Assembly (NCBI GenBank): GCA_963853835.1
Contig: OY970822.1
Span: forward strand, 47,952,404 to 48,016,403
Length of the DNA: 64,000 nucleotides
DNA from: Calendula officinalis
Taxonomy: Eukaryota; Streptophyta; Magnoliopsida; Asterales; Asteraceae
Direction: 5' to 3'
Both the position numbers and the translations under genes were made by a program. Positions within the stretch are counted from its first letter, which is position 1. Each line of letters begins with the position of its first letter. Below the pieces are notes generated by a model, which worked only from the letters and a program-made list of their open reading frames with translations, was not told where the DNA came from and made no database searches. Below, in pieces: positions 53,092 through 64,000 of this stretch.

Positions 53092-53578
53092 TAGGAGCGT
53101 AAATAAACCGAGTCGAGTTTGACTTTGATTGTGTTCGACCTCGGCTCGTTTAATTTTAGATAGTTTGAGCCCAAGCTCGGCTTATTTCGAGCCTAATGTG
53201 TAAAGCTCGAGCTTAATTTATTAAGGTTTTTAAATACTCGGACCGATTAAGCTTATATTTAAGCACCCATATATGTACATGAAATATATTAAAAAAATTA
53301 TTTAATTATAATATTTAATGATATAATTTTTTTGACTTTATTTGTATAATATATACATAGACACATAATAATTATAATTATATAGATATATAATAAACAA
53401 TTATAATTACGTAATAACTAATACTTTGTATATATTAACTCGTTTAGGTTTGCGAGTCTAGAAATGTTCTTAGTCTGAAGTTCAGGCTCGTGCTTGTTTA
53501 ACGAATGAACTCTAAGTTAAGCTCAATTTCAGCTCGAGCTCTTTTAAATCGGCTCGAGCTAACGTACGTACACCTCTA
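53092..53578. mobile_element. hAT-type MITE with perfect 8-bp duplication
   Basis: Ends TAGGAGCGTA and TACACCTCTA are inverted with mismatches. The interior is rich in CTCGAGC/GGCTCG words on both arms and AT-rich in the middle. AAATTAGG flanks it at 53084-53091 and 53579-53586, the 8-bp duplication typical of hAT elements. Confidence 0.85.
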
Positions 53579-53906
53579 AAATTAGGTTTGTATAAATATA
53601 ACATGCTATATATTTATTTGTTTTGTAAATATTTCAATAGGATAAGCATATCCATATTTCGAAGTAATTCGAACTTACAGTCATATAAGATGAACGTCGA
53701 ATAAACACCGAGTTTAAGCTTTTATTTATCGAAAACGGACGCATTTGCTCAAACAAATATGTGGTCAAATATGACGAAATTGGTATTGTCATCCACAGTC
53801 GATACAACCGATGAATGAAGACATTTTCAATTTAATACTTACTAATTCCTACATATTTTCATTTTAATACTTTACTAATTCCTACATATTTAAGAAACTT
53901 GTTTTA

Positions 53907-54230
53907 CTTCCTCCGATCCAAAATAAGTGACACACTTTTATTTTTGGAATGATTTAAAATAAGTGACACACTTTGAAAAATTACCTTATTTGGCAAAAAC
54001 TAAGGGAAAAGTAAGGGACTCACACCCACTAACTATCTCCTTTAACAAAGTGAAATGACTCATTTACCCTTACTTTGTACTTTTAAATATTATTAAACTC
54101 ACTTTATTCAAAAAGTATGGGACCCATTCCTCACTAACCATCCAATTAATCTAATTTAATCATTATTATAATCTTTTGCCTAAAAAACTGTGATAACCCA
54201 AGTGTGTCACTTATTTTGAATCGGAGGAAG
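53907..54230. mobile_element. Stowaway-like MITE (CTTCCTCCG family)
   Basis: Left CTTCCTCCGATCCAAAATAA and right inverted TTATTTTGAATCGGAGGAAG, with TA on the right flank; interior as in 10314-10625. 324 bp. Confidence 0.85.
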
Positions 54231-54703
54231 TATATTTTATTTATTTGATAAACAATGTACACTTATATTTTCTCACTCTCGCAAATGTATATTTACTGAA
54301 AACGTATTTTCTGGACAAACACGCGGAAACAAACTTTTGGATCACTCAATAATAGATCACCGCCGCTTATCTTGCATCCATTTTCATTCTTCATGTTTTC
54401 TTGAAAGTGTCCTTTTGTGGATTCCATTCATGGCCAAGTATTTGTTGCTTCCTTTTCTTTGGATTTGATGAGTTGTCAATTTTGTTTTCTTTCTATTTTA
54501 TATCAAAATATAATCTACAATAACTTTTAATTTATTTATTGAAGTATTTAAAAAACAATCAAATATTTATTCATTTAAATTAGTTTTAGTATTATTTAGT
54601 TAGCTATATCTGTATCATTCTTACTGGATACAAAGATTTTAGTCAAAATATTAAATGAAAACAATCACATCATACGAAGTATATATTTTTCGAAAATATT
54701 GTA

Positions 54704-55017
54704 CTTCCTCCGTATCAAAATAAGTGACACAAATTGGCTTACACGTTTTTTGAGGTAAAAGATTAAAGTAGAGGTTAAAATATATTAAAGTACATAATTA
54801 GTGGAGAATGAGTCCCATTTTTCTTGAATAAAGTGATATTAATGAGTTTTAAAAGTAAAAGTAAGGGTATAAGGGTAATTTCATTTTATTAAAGTGGATA
54901 GTTAGTGGGTATGAGTCCCACTTTTTTTTACCAAATAAGGAAAGTTTTGAAAGTGTGTCACTTATTTTGATACACCCCAAAATAAAAAGTGTGTCACTTA
55001 TTTTGATACGGAGGAAG
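54704..55017. mobile_element. Stowaway-like MITE (CTTCCTCCG family)
   Basis: Inverted ends CTTCCTCCGTATCAAAATAA and complement, with TA on both flanks; 314 bp. The right end shows a nested second copy of GTGTCACTTATTTTGATAC. Confidence 0.85.
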
Positions 55018-55261
55018 TATATGTTTATTACATGTGTCTACCCACATAAATATAACATATTGTATATGTTTATAAACATATTGTATATGTTTATTACATG
55101 CCTATATAAGTTAATAATTTTTCCACTTGACTGTTTCAAAATTATAGATACATCAATAATCTTACTACTTACTATTGCATTTAAGCCTATCTCTTTTAGT
55201 AAATTTAAGGAGCTCCTTAATTTTAAGTTTAAGGAGATTTCCACTTTTAATAAGTTCTTTA

Positions 55262-55352
55262 ACTAAAAAAATAAAATGTTGCTTACAGGATTCAAACACA
55301 AGACCTCTCCTAAGTAGTCACTGTGTGTTAACCACTTCAACCACTTGATTAT
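55262..55352 (-). mobile_element. SINE, short
   Basis: On the minus strand: AAGTGGTTGAAGTGGTTAAC (A-box region), then GTCTTGTGTTTGAATCC (B box), then an A/T-rich tail. No clear target duplication. Confidence 0.6.
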
Positions 55353-55575
55353 TTTGATTTATTTCAGATACTAATATATATAAGCTTTAACGTCACCAGA
55401 ACTCAACCATCATTTATCTATTTAAAAGGCCCATATTTACTTTCACAAAAAGGTCAATTTCGGATCTAATCCTATCATCACTAATATCAGCACCTACCAT
55501 CACTACGCACCACCACTCATCACCATCACTATTGTCACCACCACCGGTACTGTCGTCACTTCGAAATATAGTTAC

Positions 55576-55612
55576 GGGTACCCGCCGCCGCATTGCGCGG
55601 GTACCCTGCTAG
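55576..55612 (+). mobile_element. Helitron 3' terminus
   Basis: The hairpin GGGTACCCG...CGCGGGTACCC (55576-55605) is followed by TG and CTAG (55609-55612), then T, the canonical Helitron 3' end. The preceding ACTATATTTC-type flank is shared (as complement) with the copy at 49292-49328. The 5' end is not identified. Confidence 0.7.
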
Positions 55613-56356
55613 TATTATTAATGGGCGTTGTGGATGGCTTATTTAAAAAAGTTTATACTTATGAGCTAATCTAAGTTAATAAGTTTTTTGTTAAATAAAA
55701 TACGGGTGTTATGTAAAGATGTTGTAAAATTTCTAATGAAGACATGGTTCATATGTTAATAAAAAACTCAAGTATTTTGTTTAAATGAACTTATATAAAT
55801 GTAAAGATGGAAAATGTTTAATAATTTTGTAGAGTTTGAAATAAGTTGATTTTCAGTTACAAAAATTTACAAGCTACTCAAAAACTTATACTTCGCATAA
55901 CTTTTTAGCTTAAAGAGGCTCATAAACCTTTTAAAATAACTTCTCCCAGACACCATAAGTAGACGTATATAGCAAATCTCCTATTATTTTCAATCCGGAG
56001 CTCAAGGAATATCTTGGATATCAAATCCTTGACGTGATAACCACTAATAGGATCCCAAGACGGCATTGTTGTAATTTTTCTTCCGTCTTGAGATTAAAAT
56101 AGTATTATAAATTTTAATATTATTTGTCGTTATGTCTAGATGATGAATTTCTCAATCTCGGCGATCGAAATAATCATTTTGGCAAACAATTACATATTTT
56201 AGATTTAACAGTTTTGATAGGCATGCGATTTTGTATTTGGACATTGGTTATTTTCTTGTGAGGTTAATTGAATCTAGAAAATTTCTCAAACTTTGAATTT
56301 ATGTACTTCTTATGTTTTTGTTATATGCCGCAAAAAAAAGTAGCGATGGTTTGAAT
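55613..56356. other. intergenic, nothing recognised
   Basis: AT-rich, with no supported gene. Confidence 0.45.
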
Positions 56357-56770
56357 TAGGGATGGGATTAGCTTTCAAATCGTGTTGCCGTTTCATGTTT
56401 TTGGGTAACATGATACAAATTTGTTTTTCTCAACACGAAAATCGACACGACGCGAAGTTGTGTTTTGTTTTGCTAAAACGAAACGACCCAACAAAAAACG
56501 ATAAACACGACAACACGAGATAAATAACAAAAATATCAAATTGTTTACTTTGTACATGTTTAAAGCCCGAGAAACACGACAAAAATATAACATAGATTAC
56601 TACTAAATGTTCTCAACATTATAACTATCGTGTTAATTTCTTTACACGACATGACTTCGTGTTTGTTTTACACGAACACGACACAAACACTAATCCAGAT
56701 TTCGATTCCGTCTCGATTTTGTTTCGTTTCGTATATTTTAATCGTGTCGTTTCGGGTTTTAACAGCCCTA
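56357..56770. mobile_element. hAT-type MITE with ACACGA repeats
   Basis: Starts TAGGGATGGGATTAGC and ends AACAGCCCTA. Both arms repeat AACACGACA/TCGTGTTG words. Flanking octamers GTTTGAAT and GATGGGAT match at only 5 of 8 positions. Confidence 0.5.
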
Positions 56771-58089
56771 GATGGGATATAGACATGAAAATCTGGACTC
56801 GTATCTAACCGGAATTGAAACTTATTGGAACCGAATTTCTAAAAATCGGTTCAAGTGTCGGGTTCAACTTTTACATGTAAGCGGGTATCAAGTATTTCTG
56901 GTCCGGGTAGACCAGCTCTAGAACAAATCTAGTTTAAGACATCGACCCAAAATTTAATAAACTTTTCTTATAACCCTAACTTAATTTAATATACGCACGT
57001 GCATGCAAATATGCAATGCCCAATATAGAGCTTCTTGGTTTTTTTATTATTATTTTTTTAATCATGGGTAGGTTTCATGTTAAAACAGATTAGAAATGAT
57101 TTGGTCTCTTAGCATCGATCGTGTGTGCATGCAAAACCTTTTTTTTCACGTATGATTCTTTCTAGTTTCTACTTACTCTGTTATACATATTAGTTTGTAA
57201 TACTTTCCCCCTTTGGTGTTATGTTTCTAAAAAGAAAAGTTACATTATTATTCCTTATAAAATTATATGTTATAAACTAACAAATATGATGCAAACAGTC
57301 AAAACTGACTCACCACATCACAAGTAGCCTAAACTAACATAGTCATAACATAGTCAATTCTTCCATGTTGTATGTCCCATACCGAATAGCCTAAACTAAC
57401 CTAGGCCGTTATGCTCATTACTAAACTTGTTGAGCTACAAAGATAATTATTAAATCGTTAGCACCGCATAAAAACATTCAACCTAGTCGTAATCAAATAC
57501 ATTTTATTTTTCGTAAAAGGCTAATACATTAATATAAAACGCCTGAAGGCCCAATATGTACATAAAAACCGGGCTACAAGAGGGTCTAACAAAAAATAGC
57601 AATATTAAATTCTTAATGGCCCATCATAGTGCACGTGTCCACCATCCATGATCCAAGAAGCAAAACCCAACACAATTTCCTTGTTTCTGATACTTCACAT
57701 ATTTCACATACAAGATGTGTAGCTCTACAGATTGTGATTGGAATTGCAATATCATGCAAATTATTTAATTTTAATGTTTTCAAAATGCAATAATCTAATT
57801 TATAATTTTTTTAATAAGAAGAGGAATAAATTATTATTCTAGCGATTGATACTCTTCAAAACTTCATTTGGAAAAGTAGCTAGGTAATTTTTTTTGGAAA
57901 CGTCATTTTAGAAAAAATATTTTGGAAACACAGTTTCTTGAAACACAACTCCAAAACTATATAAACTCACAAGTTGCAATTTGATAAACCAAATGTTTAT
58001 ACAAATTTTAAACCCAATGCAAAATAATGCAAATTTATTTTAATTCAACGCCAGTTGAAGAGTTTATTTATTATTACTACAAAAAAAAT
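56771..58089. other. intergenic, nothing recognised
   Basis: AT-rich. A GTTCAAG/CCGGGT patch at 56790-56940 may be another hAT remnant. No gene was supported. Confidence 0.4.
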
Positions 58090-58830
58090 GAGAGAGAGAG
58101 AGAGCGAGGGAAAAGGAGACCAGAAGACGAAAAGTCTTGCAAGGAGGAGGACGGCGGCGGGGCTTGGACGGAGGTTCATTGGAGGAAGAATCTTAGCGGA
58201 GCTCCGGCTCCTTTCGGTGACAAGGCGTGTATATTTCCAACTTCCCTGATGAGATCGAAGAGGAGGACATCTGGAAGGCTCTTCGGTTTCATGGAAAGCT
58301 AGTCGATGTTTATATATATGGCTAAGAAACTCAACAAAGGAAGTAGAAGATTCGGGTTCGTGCGCTTCCTGAATGTTCAGGATTCCACCGCTCTTGTGCG
58401 GAAGTTGCATGGTGCCAGAGATTTCGGGTTCCATATGCACTTCAATGTGGCCAGATTCAAGCGGGAATCGATTCCTAAGGATAGATTATGGAACATTTCT
58501 AGCATCATGGATGTGATCATATTAAAGTTAGATATCTTGGTGGATTATCGGTTTTACTGGAATTCCAATCATCCAACCTTGCTCGTGACTTCCTCCTGTT
58601 GATACTTGGAGAAACTGGTTTGTTGATCTTGATTTCTGGAAGCCTGGGCAAATTGTTGAAGAAAGGCTTGCTTCCGTTAATGTTCTTGGCATCCCTCCCA
58701 TAGCTTGGGCGGAATCGTCATTCCAAGATGTTGCTTTCAAGTGGGGCAGGGTTCTCTCCGCTGCAGATTGTTCGGCTGACAATTTAAATCTTGCTAGCCC
58801 CAAAATTATCATCCTCTCTAAGAAGATGAA
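58090..58830 (+). pseudogene. LINE ORF1 fragment with RRM-like domain, interrupted
   Basis: A GC-richer coding remnant in shifting frames. AWTEVHWRK (about 58160) precedes an RRM-like block: PDEIEEEDIWKAL, then KLVDVYI, and GSRRFGFVRFLNVQD (about 58345-58380), with the RNP1-type FGFVRF intact. Further on, TWRNWFVDLDFWKPGQIVEE and VNVLGIPPIAWAESSFQD lead to KKMN at 58830. This arrangement is typical of ORF1 of plant LINEs, an RNA-binding protein that helps retrotransposition. Frameshifts lie near 58235, 58310 and 58590. The frame is cut exactly where the gypsy LTR begins, so the gypsy element probably inserted here. Confidence 0.7.
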
Positions 58831-60545
58831 TGTAACACACCAATTTTTCAACCAAATTTAAAACTTTTTAAGATATAGAATATATGTCTTTACAAACCGA
58901 ATATCCAAAAATGTAATTTAAATAAAACACTTGGGGTAATTGCTAGTATAAAGAATCGGTGTTACAAATATATCAAAACAATGTCTAGGGAATTAAATAA
59001 GTACACCGAGCTAAATCACTTCCAAATGCTAACTACTACGGGTCGCCTAGTCCTTAGCTCCCGAACCTGAGTACATAGCCAAAATAAACGTAGTACGTGA
59101 GACAAAATTGTCTCGTGAGAAACATGGGGTTTAGACCCGGTTAGAAATAATTTGCAATAAAATAATAATTAAATAATTATCAAATTGCACATAGTCAATC
59201 AAACTCTAAGGCTTGCCATAAGCCAATCACATACGTAACGGGCATCCCCGAAACAACTCCCCCGATATGGGTTAACTAGGTAAATCCCCCGTTTCCGGAT
59301 TATCTATTTGCTCCCCCGATTTCCGGGTTATCTCAAACTCTCCCATTTTCCGGGTTATCTATTTCTCGACACACTACCCTTGCGCAGGGTGGTACCGCCC
59401 CAAGTAGGTGTAACTAACTCCCCCAACTTGTGTGGGTTATCTAGGATCCAATCGATTAGCTACCACATAACACATCATCAGCTTAGGTCAAAGTCCATAT
59501 CACAACTCAATTATACTAGTGGTAACTAAGCAAATCAATTTACAATTCAATTCAATTCAATTCATACTCTATCAATTCAATCTTTTCTTTATTAAAAATA
59601 TTTATCTAATAAAGACTCTAAAATCATTTCAATTCATAAAACATAGTTTAGTATGTATTCAGAAAGCTCACATGTACTCACCTTAGCAATGCTATCCAAC
59701 ACTTGTGTTAATCAACACAAATCCTTACTTCTTAATCAAAGAAGTACTTCAAATCTCAAGGTCTTCTTGACCTAATACCACCATCATCACAATAACTAGT
59801 TATTATACATAACTAATCACTAATCTAACTAATTTAACACTTCCAACCACCAAGTTCATACTACTTGGTGGAAATCTCAAACCCTAGTTCAAGATTCTTA
59901 TCCATAAACCCAAATCTAGCTTGTACACATTGAGTACAAGCTCACCATGAGTGTTTTACACTCATGATAGACCATCTTCCCCAAAGATGGTATGGTTGGT
60001 TCCCAAAACCATCATTGATACCCATAAAAAGCTTGAAACTAAGATAAGTAAGCAAGATAATCAAGAATCCTTACCTTTGATGTTAAAATCTCCAAGATTG
60101 ATGAAGATTCAAGCCCAAGAACACCAAGAACGAGCTCTCTCTCTAAAAATGGCTGGTAGGGTTTTAGGGGTGTAGGTGTCCAAACCCTAGCCTCAAACCC
60201 GTTTTTATACAGAACCAACAAGTTCACGATCGCGAACTCAAGTTCGCGCCGTGAACTTTGCGTGTCGCGAATAGTTAGCGATCGGTAGCCAGTTGGGAAC
60301 TCTATCTCTGAAAAACCCCAAGTCTCGGTATGGAGTTCACGATCGCGAACTATAGTTCGTGCCGTGAACTTCCCCAGGCAGCTAGGCTGCACTTTTTGGT
60401 CTTCGTCTCGACCCGGTTTCGTCAATAACTTTCTCATACGGTGTCCAAATGACACGAAACCAATTCCTACGGTTCTGAAATGAATTATCCATATTTATCA
60501 TATTTTTTGTACAATTTATTTATTTACAAAATCTCGGTCGTTACA
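58831..60545 (-). mobile_element. Ty3/gypsy 3' LTR
   Basis: The 1715-bp segment reads on the minus strand from TGTAACGACC to GGTGTGTTACA and sits beside a polypurine tract (AAGGGGTAGATAGT on minus, complement of 60546-60559). A TATAAAA lies on the minus strand near 60207-60214. CpG-rich palindromic words (GTTCACGATCGCGAAC; AGTTCGCGCCGTGAACTT) occur twice, at 60221-60262 and 60331-60371. Around 59255-59370 the word TTTCCGGGTTATCT is repeated four to five times with CTCCC spacers. It lies downstream of the minus-strand pol. Confidence 0.92.
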
Positions 60546-60579
60546 ACTATCTACCCCTTAAGAGGATTCCGTCCTCGGA

Positions 60580-61939
60580 ATCGCATCATAATCTACAAAG
60601 TTCGGGTAGCGTTTCTTAATCTCATCTTTGACTTCTCAAGTCAAATTTGGCCCAAGGGAATGCTTCCACTTGACCAACACCAACTCGATTCTCTTTGTTC
60701 CTTAATTTGTTTGTTTGGGCCTCCAATATGGCCTCGGGCTCTTCAATCAATCGGATGCACCCGCAAATCTTGAAGTGGAATAATATTCTCCACTTCACCC
60801 AAGAACTTCTTCAAATTACTAACATGTAAGGTGTCATGGACACCTTGCAACTCGGGTGGAATTTATAACTTAAATGCTTGTAAACCGACCCGTTTCAAAA
60901 TCTTAAATGTGCCAACATATCTTGGTCACAATTTGCCCTTCTTACCAAATCTCATCACGCCTTTCCAAGGTGACACCTTTAACATCCCCATATCACCAAC
61001 ATTTAAGTCCTAAGGTCGCCTTTTCAAACCCGAATAACTCTTTTGGCGATCTTGTACCACTTTCATATTCTTTTGAATTATTCCGATTTTCTCATTTTTT
61101 ATTTTTACTATCTCGGGACTTGTGAGTTTCGTCTCACCCGCCTCTAACCAACAAGAAGGCGTCCTACATTTTCTCCCATATAAAGCCTCAAACTGTGGCA
61201 TCTTAATTGTTGAGTGATAACTATTATTATATGAAAATTCAACTAACGGTAAATGTTCATCCAATTTACCACCAAAATCCAATACACACGACCTCAACAT
61301 ATCTTCGACCGTTTGGATCGTTCTTTCACTTTGACCATCGGTTTGTGGATGGTAAGCCGTGCTCAATCTCAACTTAGTTCCCAACGCTTCTTGGAGTGAT
61401 CTCCAAAATCTCGAGGTAAACCTTGCATCTCGATCGGATACAATCGACATCGGTACCCCATGCAATCGAACAACTTCATCAACATACAAATTTGCCAACT
61501 TCTCGAGTGGCATAGTTTCCCGAATAGCTAGGAATAACGCACTTTTCGTTAACCTATCGACAATCACCCAAATGGCGTCATGATTTCTACTAGTCTTTGG
61601 GAGACCAACAATGAAATTCATTGTGATGTCATTCCATTTCCCGGCCGGCACTTGCAACGATTGTGCAACACCATAAGGAACTTGGTGCTCAGCTTTCACT
61701 TGTGCACACGTGGCACATTTTGAAATGTACTTTGCTACCCTCGACTTCATACCCGACCACCAATAAATTCTCTTCAAGTCTTGATAAGTCTTTGTACTTC
61801 CAGGATGAATCGAGTACTTGGACTTGTGAGCATCATTCAACAACACCTTTCGGTTTCCACCGAATTTCGAAACCCAAATCCAACCATTCACGGTTTTCAA
61901 CCCTTGACCATTTTCTTCAAACACTTGGTTCTTTCCCAA
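60580..61939 (-). pseudogene. gypsy integrase with chromodomain-like tail, broken
   Basis: The frame 61939-61010 holds the zinc-binding HPGSTKTYQDLKR...CATCAQVK region and the DD(35)E core: ITMNFIVGLPKT, IVSDRDARF, GQSERTIQT, with 35 residues between the second Asp and the Glu. The first catalytic Asp is replaced by Asn (61616-61618), which should abolish activity. After a stop at 61010 the C-terminal part continues to about 60580 with frameshifts (LHVSNLKKFLG, EPEAILEAQTNKLRNKE, LVLVKWKHSLGPNLT). That ending resembles the chromodomain-like tail of plant Ty3/gypsy chromoviruses. Confidence 0.85.
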
Positions 61940-61945
61940 TCTCTC

Positions 61946-62631
61946 TTATCTATACTCGTCTTTTCCCATAACTTCCATTTGTGCGGTTTTTATACTTTCA
62001 ATAAAGCTAGATACTACATCAATCCACATTAACTTAGCCTTAACCGGTTTTTCATAAACTTTTCTACTCAAGGCGTCGGCTACCACATTGGCCTTTCCTT
62101 CATGATAAACAATTTCACAATCGTAATCACTAATCAACTCAATCCACATTCTTTGTCTCTATTCAAGTCTTTTTGTGTAAACACATACTTGAGACTTTTA
62201 TGATCCGTGTATAAAATACATCTTGTGCCATACAAGTAATGCCTCCAAATCTTTAAGGCAAAAATAATCGCCGCCAACTCTAAATCATGTGGTGTATACC
62301 TTTCTTCTGCATTCTTCAATTGTCTTGAAACATAAGCTATCACTTTACCTCTTTGCATTAAAACACGACCGAGACCTTTATTCGAGGTGTCACTATACAC
62401 CACAAAATCTTCCATACCATCGGGTAGAGTGAGGATCGGTGCATTGCACAACTTCTCTTTCAATAAGGCAAAAACATCCTCTTGCTTTTCCCCCCAATCA
62501 AACTTCACATCTTTTCTCGTTAGTCTAGTGAGTGGGACCACCACTCGGGAAAAATCTTCAATAAATCTTCGGTAATAACCGGCTAACCCAAGAAAACTTC
62601 TAACTTCGGTTGGATTTTTGGTGCTTCCCAA
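61946..62631 (-). pseudogene. gypsy RNase H, broken
   Basis: RNase H degrades the RNA strand during reverse transcription. Frame 62631-62134 shows RSFLGLAGYYRRFIEDFS (RT/RNase H connection), VVYSDTSNKGLG, AYVSRQLKNAEERY, HDLELAAIIFALK and YTDHKSLKY. It then shifts into 62149-61946 (YHEGKANVVADALSR). The frameshift from RT is near 62620. The loss of a few residues around 62140 and a stop at 61946 break the polyprotein. Confidence 0.88.
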
Positions 62632-63767
62632 TTCTTTACCGCTTCGATCTTAGACGGGTCAACTTTTATCCCGCTTCTAGATACTACATGACCAAGAAAT
62701 TGATCTTCCCGCAACCAAAATCCACACTTTGAGAATTTTGCATACAACTTCTCTCGTTTCAAAACTTCTAGAGTTTGCTTCAAGTGTTCTTCATGCTCTT
62801 CTTCAGTTTTGGAAAAGATAAGAATATCATCGTTGAACAAGATGAGGAATTTATCGAGGAATGGTTTACAAACCCTATTCATGAGATCCATAAAAATCGC
62901 CGGGGCATTTGTTAGACCGAATGGCATCACTAAAAATTCATAATGCCCATAACGAGTTCTAAAGGCCGTCTTCTCGGTATCACCTTCTTTGACCCGGACT
63001 TGATGGTAACCCGATCTCAAATCGATCTTGGAGAAATAATCGGCTCCTTGAAGTTGATCAAATAAATCATCTATCCTTGGCAAAGGATATCGGTTCTTAA
63101 TCGTCATCTTGTTAAGTTCTCGGTAATCAATACACATTCTCATCGAACCATCTTTCTTCTTCACGAATAAAACCGGTGCACCCCATGGTGACGAACTAGG
63201 ACGAATAAAACCTTTATCAAGTAAATCTTGAAGTTGAGCCATCAACTCTCTCATTTCGGTTGGAGCTAAACGATACGGGGCTCGGGCAATCGGCGTCGCC
63301 CCCGGAACTAAATCAATCCGAAACTCGACTTGTCTCTCCGGTGGCAAACCGGGTAAGTCATCGGGAAAAACTTCGGGAAAATCCCGAATAATCTTCACAT
63401 TCTCAACCGACTTCTTCTCTTTTCTCCTGTCTAAGACATAAGCTATAAATGATGCACATCCTTTCGATAAACACTTTCTTGCTTTAATGGCGGTTAACAA
63501 GTTTGGCATATGATGCCTCTTTTCCCCATAGATGTACACCTTTTCATTTTCGGGAGATTTATTCGACACTAACTTCTTTCCACATAAAATCTTGGATTGG
63601 TGGATTCCCAACCAATCCATTCCATTAATTTCATCAAAAGCCTTAATCCCCATAGGCATCAAATCAACCTTAAACTTCTTACTATCGATTTCTAATTCAC
63701 AATCTCTATAGATGTGTTGAACCATAGAGGTTTTCCCATGGGCTACTTCTATCTCACAAATCATCAA
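62583..63767 (-). pseudogene. gypsy reverse transcriptase
   Basis: A 394-codon frame. RT motifs: PYRLAPTEMRELMAQLQDLL, SSPWGAPVLFVKKKDGS, MCIDYRELNKMTIKNRYPLP, IDLRSGYHQVRV, YEFLVMPFGLTNAP and FNDDILIFS. The last has Asn where plant gypsy elements normally have Ile or Val just before the catalytic Asp pair (about 62833); the two Asp are intact. It is separated from the protease by a frameshift near 63768. Confidence 0.92.
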
Positions 63768-63769
63768 GT

Positions 63770-63960
63770 AACTCTAGTGGAACCTTAAACTTAGCACCAA
63801 ATTCATGAGACACGAAAGAATAAGTAGAACCTGAATCAATCAATACGTATGTGGGTATGGAGTTTATGAATAAGGTACCTGAGACGACATCATGAGTCTC
63901 CTTTGCTTCTTCACGCGTGAGTTGGAAGGCACCCTTTGACTTTCAACGGCTCCGGTTTCT
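63770..63960 (-). pseudogene. gypsy aspartic protease
   Basis: VLIDSGSTYSFVS contains the D-S-G active-site triad (63829-63837), preceded by a plausible AFQLTREEAKETHDVV lead-in that needs a frame change near 63930. Gag and the 5' LTR lie beyond the right edge of the window. Confidence 0.75.
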
Positions 63961-64000
63961 TGTGAGCGGTTGACTCCAACGTTTTGGTTCCCTTCTTTGG

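Overview
The window reads as a eudicot plant nuclear genome, most probably an asterid and quite possibly Asteraceae. The signs are very AT-rich intergenic DNA, spliced plant genes with GT/AG introns, LTR retrotransposons of plant lineages, many MITEs, SINEs and long TA microsatellites. The family-level guess is inference from the style of the retroelements, not from a species marker.

Only three host genes are supported. They are (i) a small minus-strand gene for an 84-residue secreted peptide with an IDA/PIP-like Pro-Ser-Gly-Pro-Ser core (19079-19333); (ii) an 11-exon plus-strand gene for a FYVE-less type III phosphatidylinositol-phosphate kinase of the FAB1D type (36939-44186); and (iii) a convergent 4-exon minus-strand gene for a PUB14-like U-box/ARM E3 ubiquitin ligase (45556-47880). 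The two large genes form a gene island of about 12 kb.

Region by region. 1-9.5 kb is a decayed Ty1/copia element of the Sirevirus kind: pol fragment, a long broken env-like region, polypurine tract and 3' LTR. It abuts a piece of a Ty3/gypsy LTR. 9.5-19 kb is a patchwork of MITEs, TA microsatellites, a PIF/Harbinger transposase remnant and a near-perfect 408-bp tandem duplication. 19-26 kb holds the peptide gene, degenerate MITEs and a 1.15-kb MULE-like element. 26.0-31.5 kb is a remarkable train of five terminal-inverted-repeat (TIR) elements separated only by TA microsatellites. 31.5-36 kb is AT-rich with a SINE and further TIR elements. 36-48 kb is the gene island, with MITEs in the introns of the kinase gene. 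48.4-52.1 kb is a Pack-MULE with long TIRs, a 9-bp target-site duplication and fragments resembling two unrelated host genes (mitochondrial FtsH protease and pyruvate phosphate dikinase). 52-58 kb holds a SINE with a perfect 17-bp duplication, hAT and Stowaway-like MITEs, and a Helitron end. 58-64 kb is a LINE ORF1 fragment interrupted by a minus-strand Ty3/gypsy element whose 3' LTR and most of pol lie in the window.

The strongest candidates for something under-described are the TA-microsatellite-delimited TIR elements (at least seven instances at three loci). Several share motifs such as GAGAACCC and CCATTGGAT near their ends and carry clusters of short palindromes inside. They resemble in behaviour the Micron elements known from rice, but several are much larger and I cannot assign them to a transposase superfamily.
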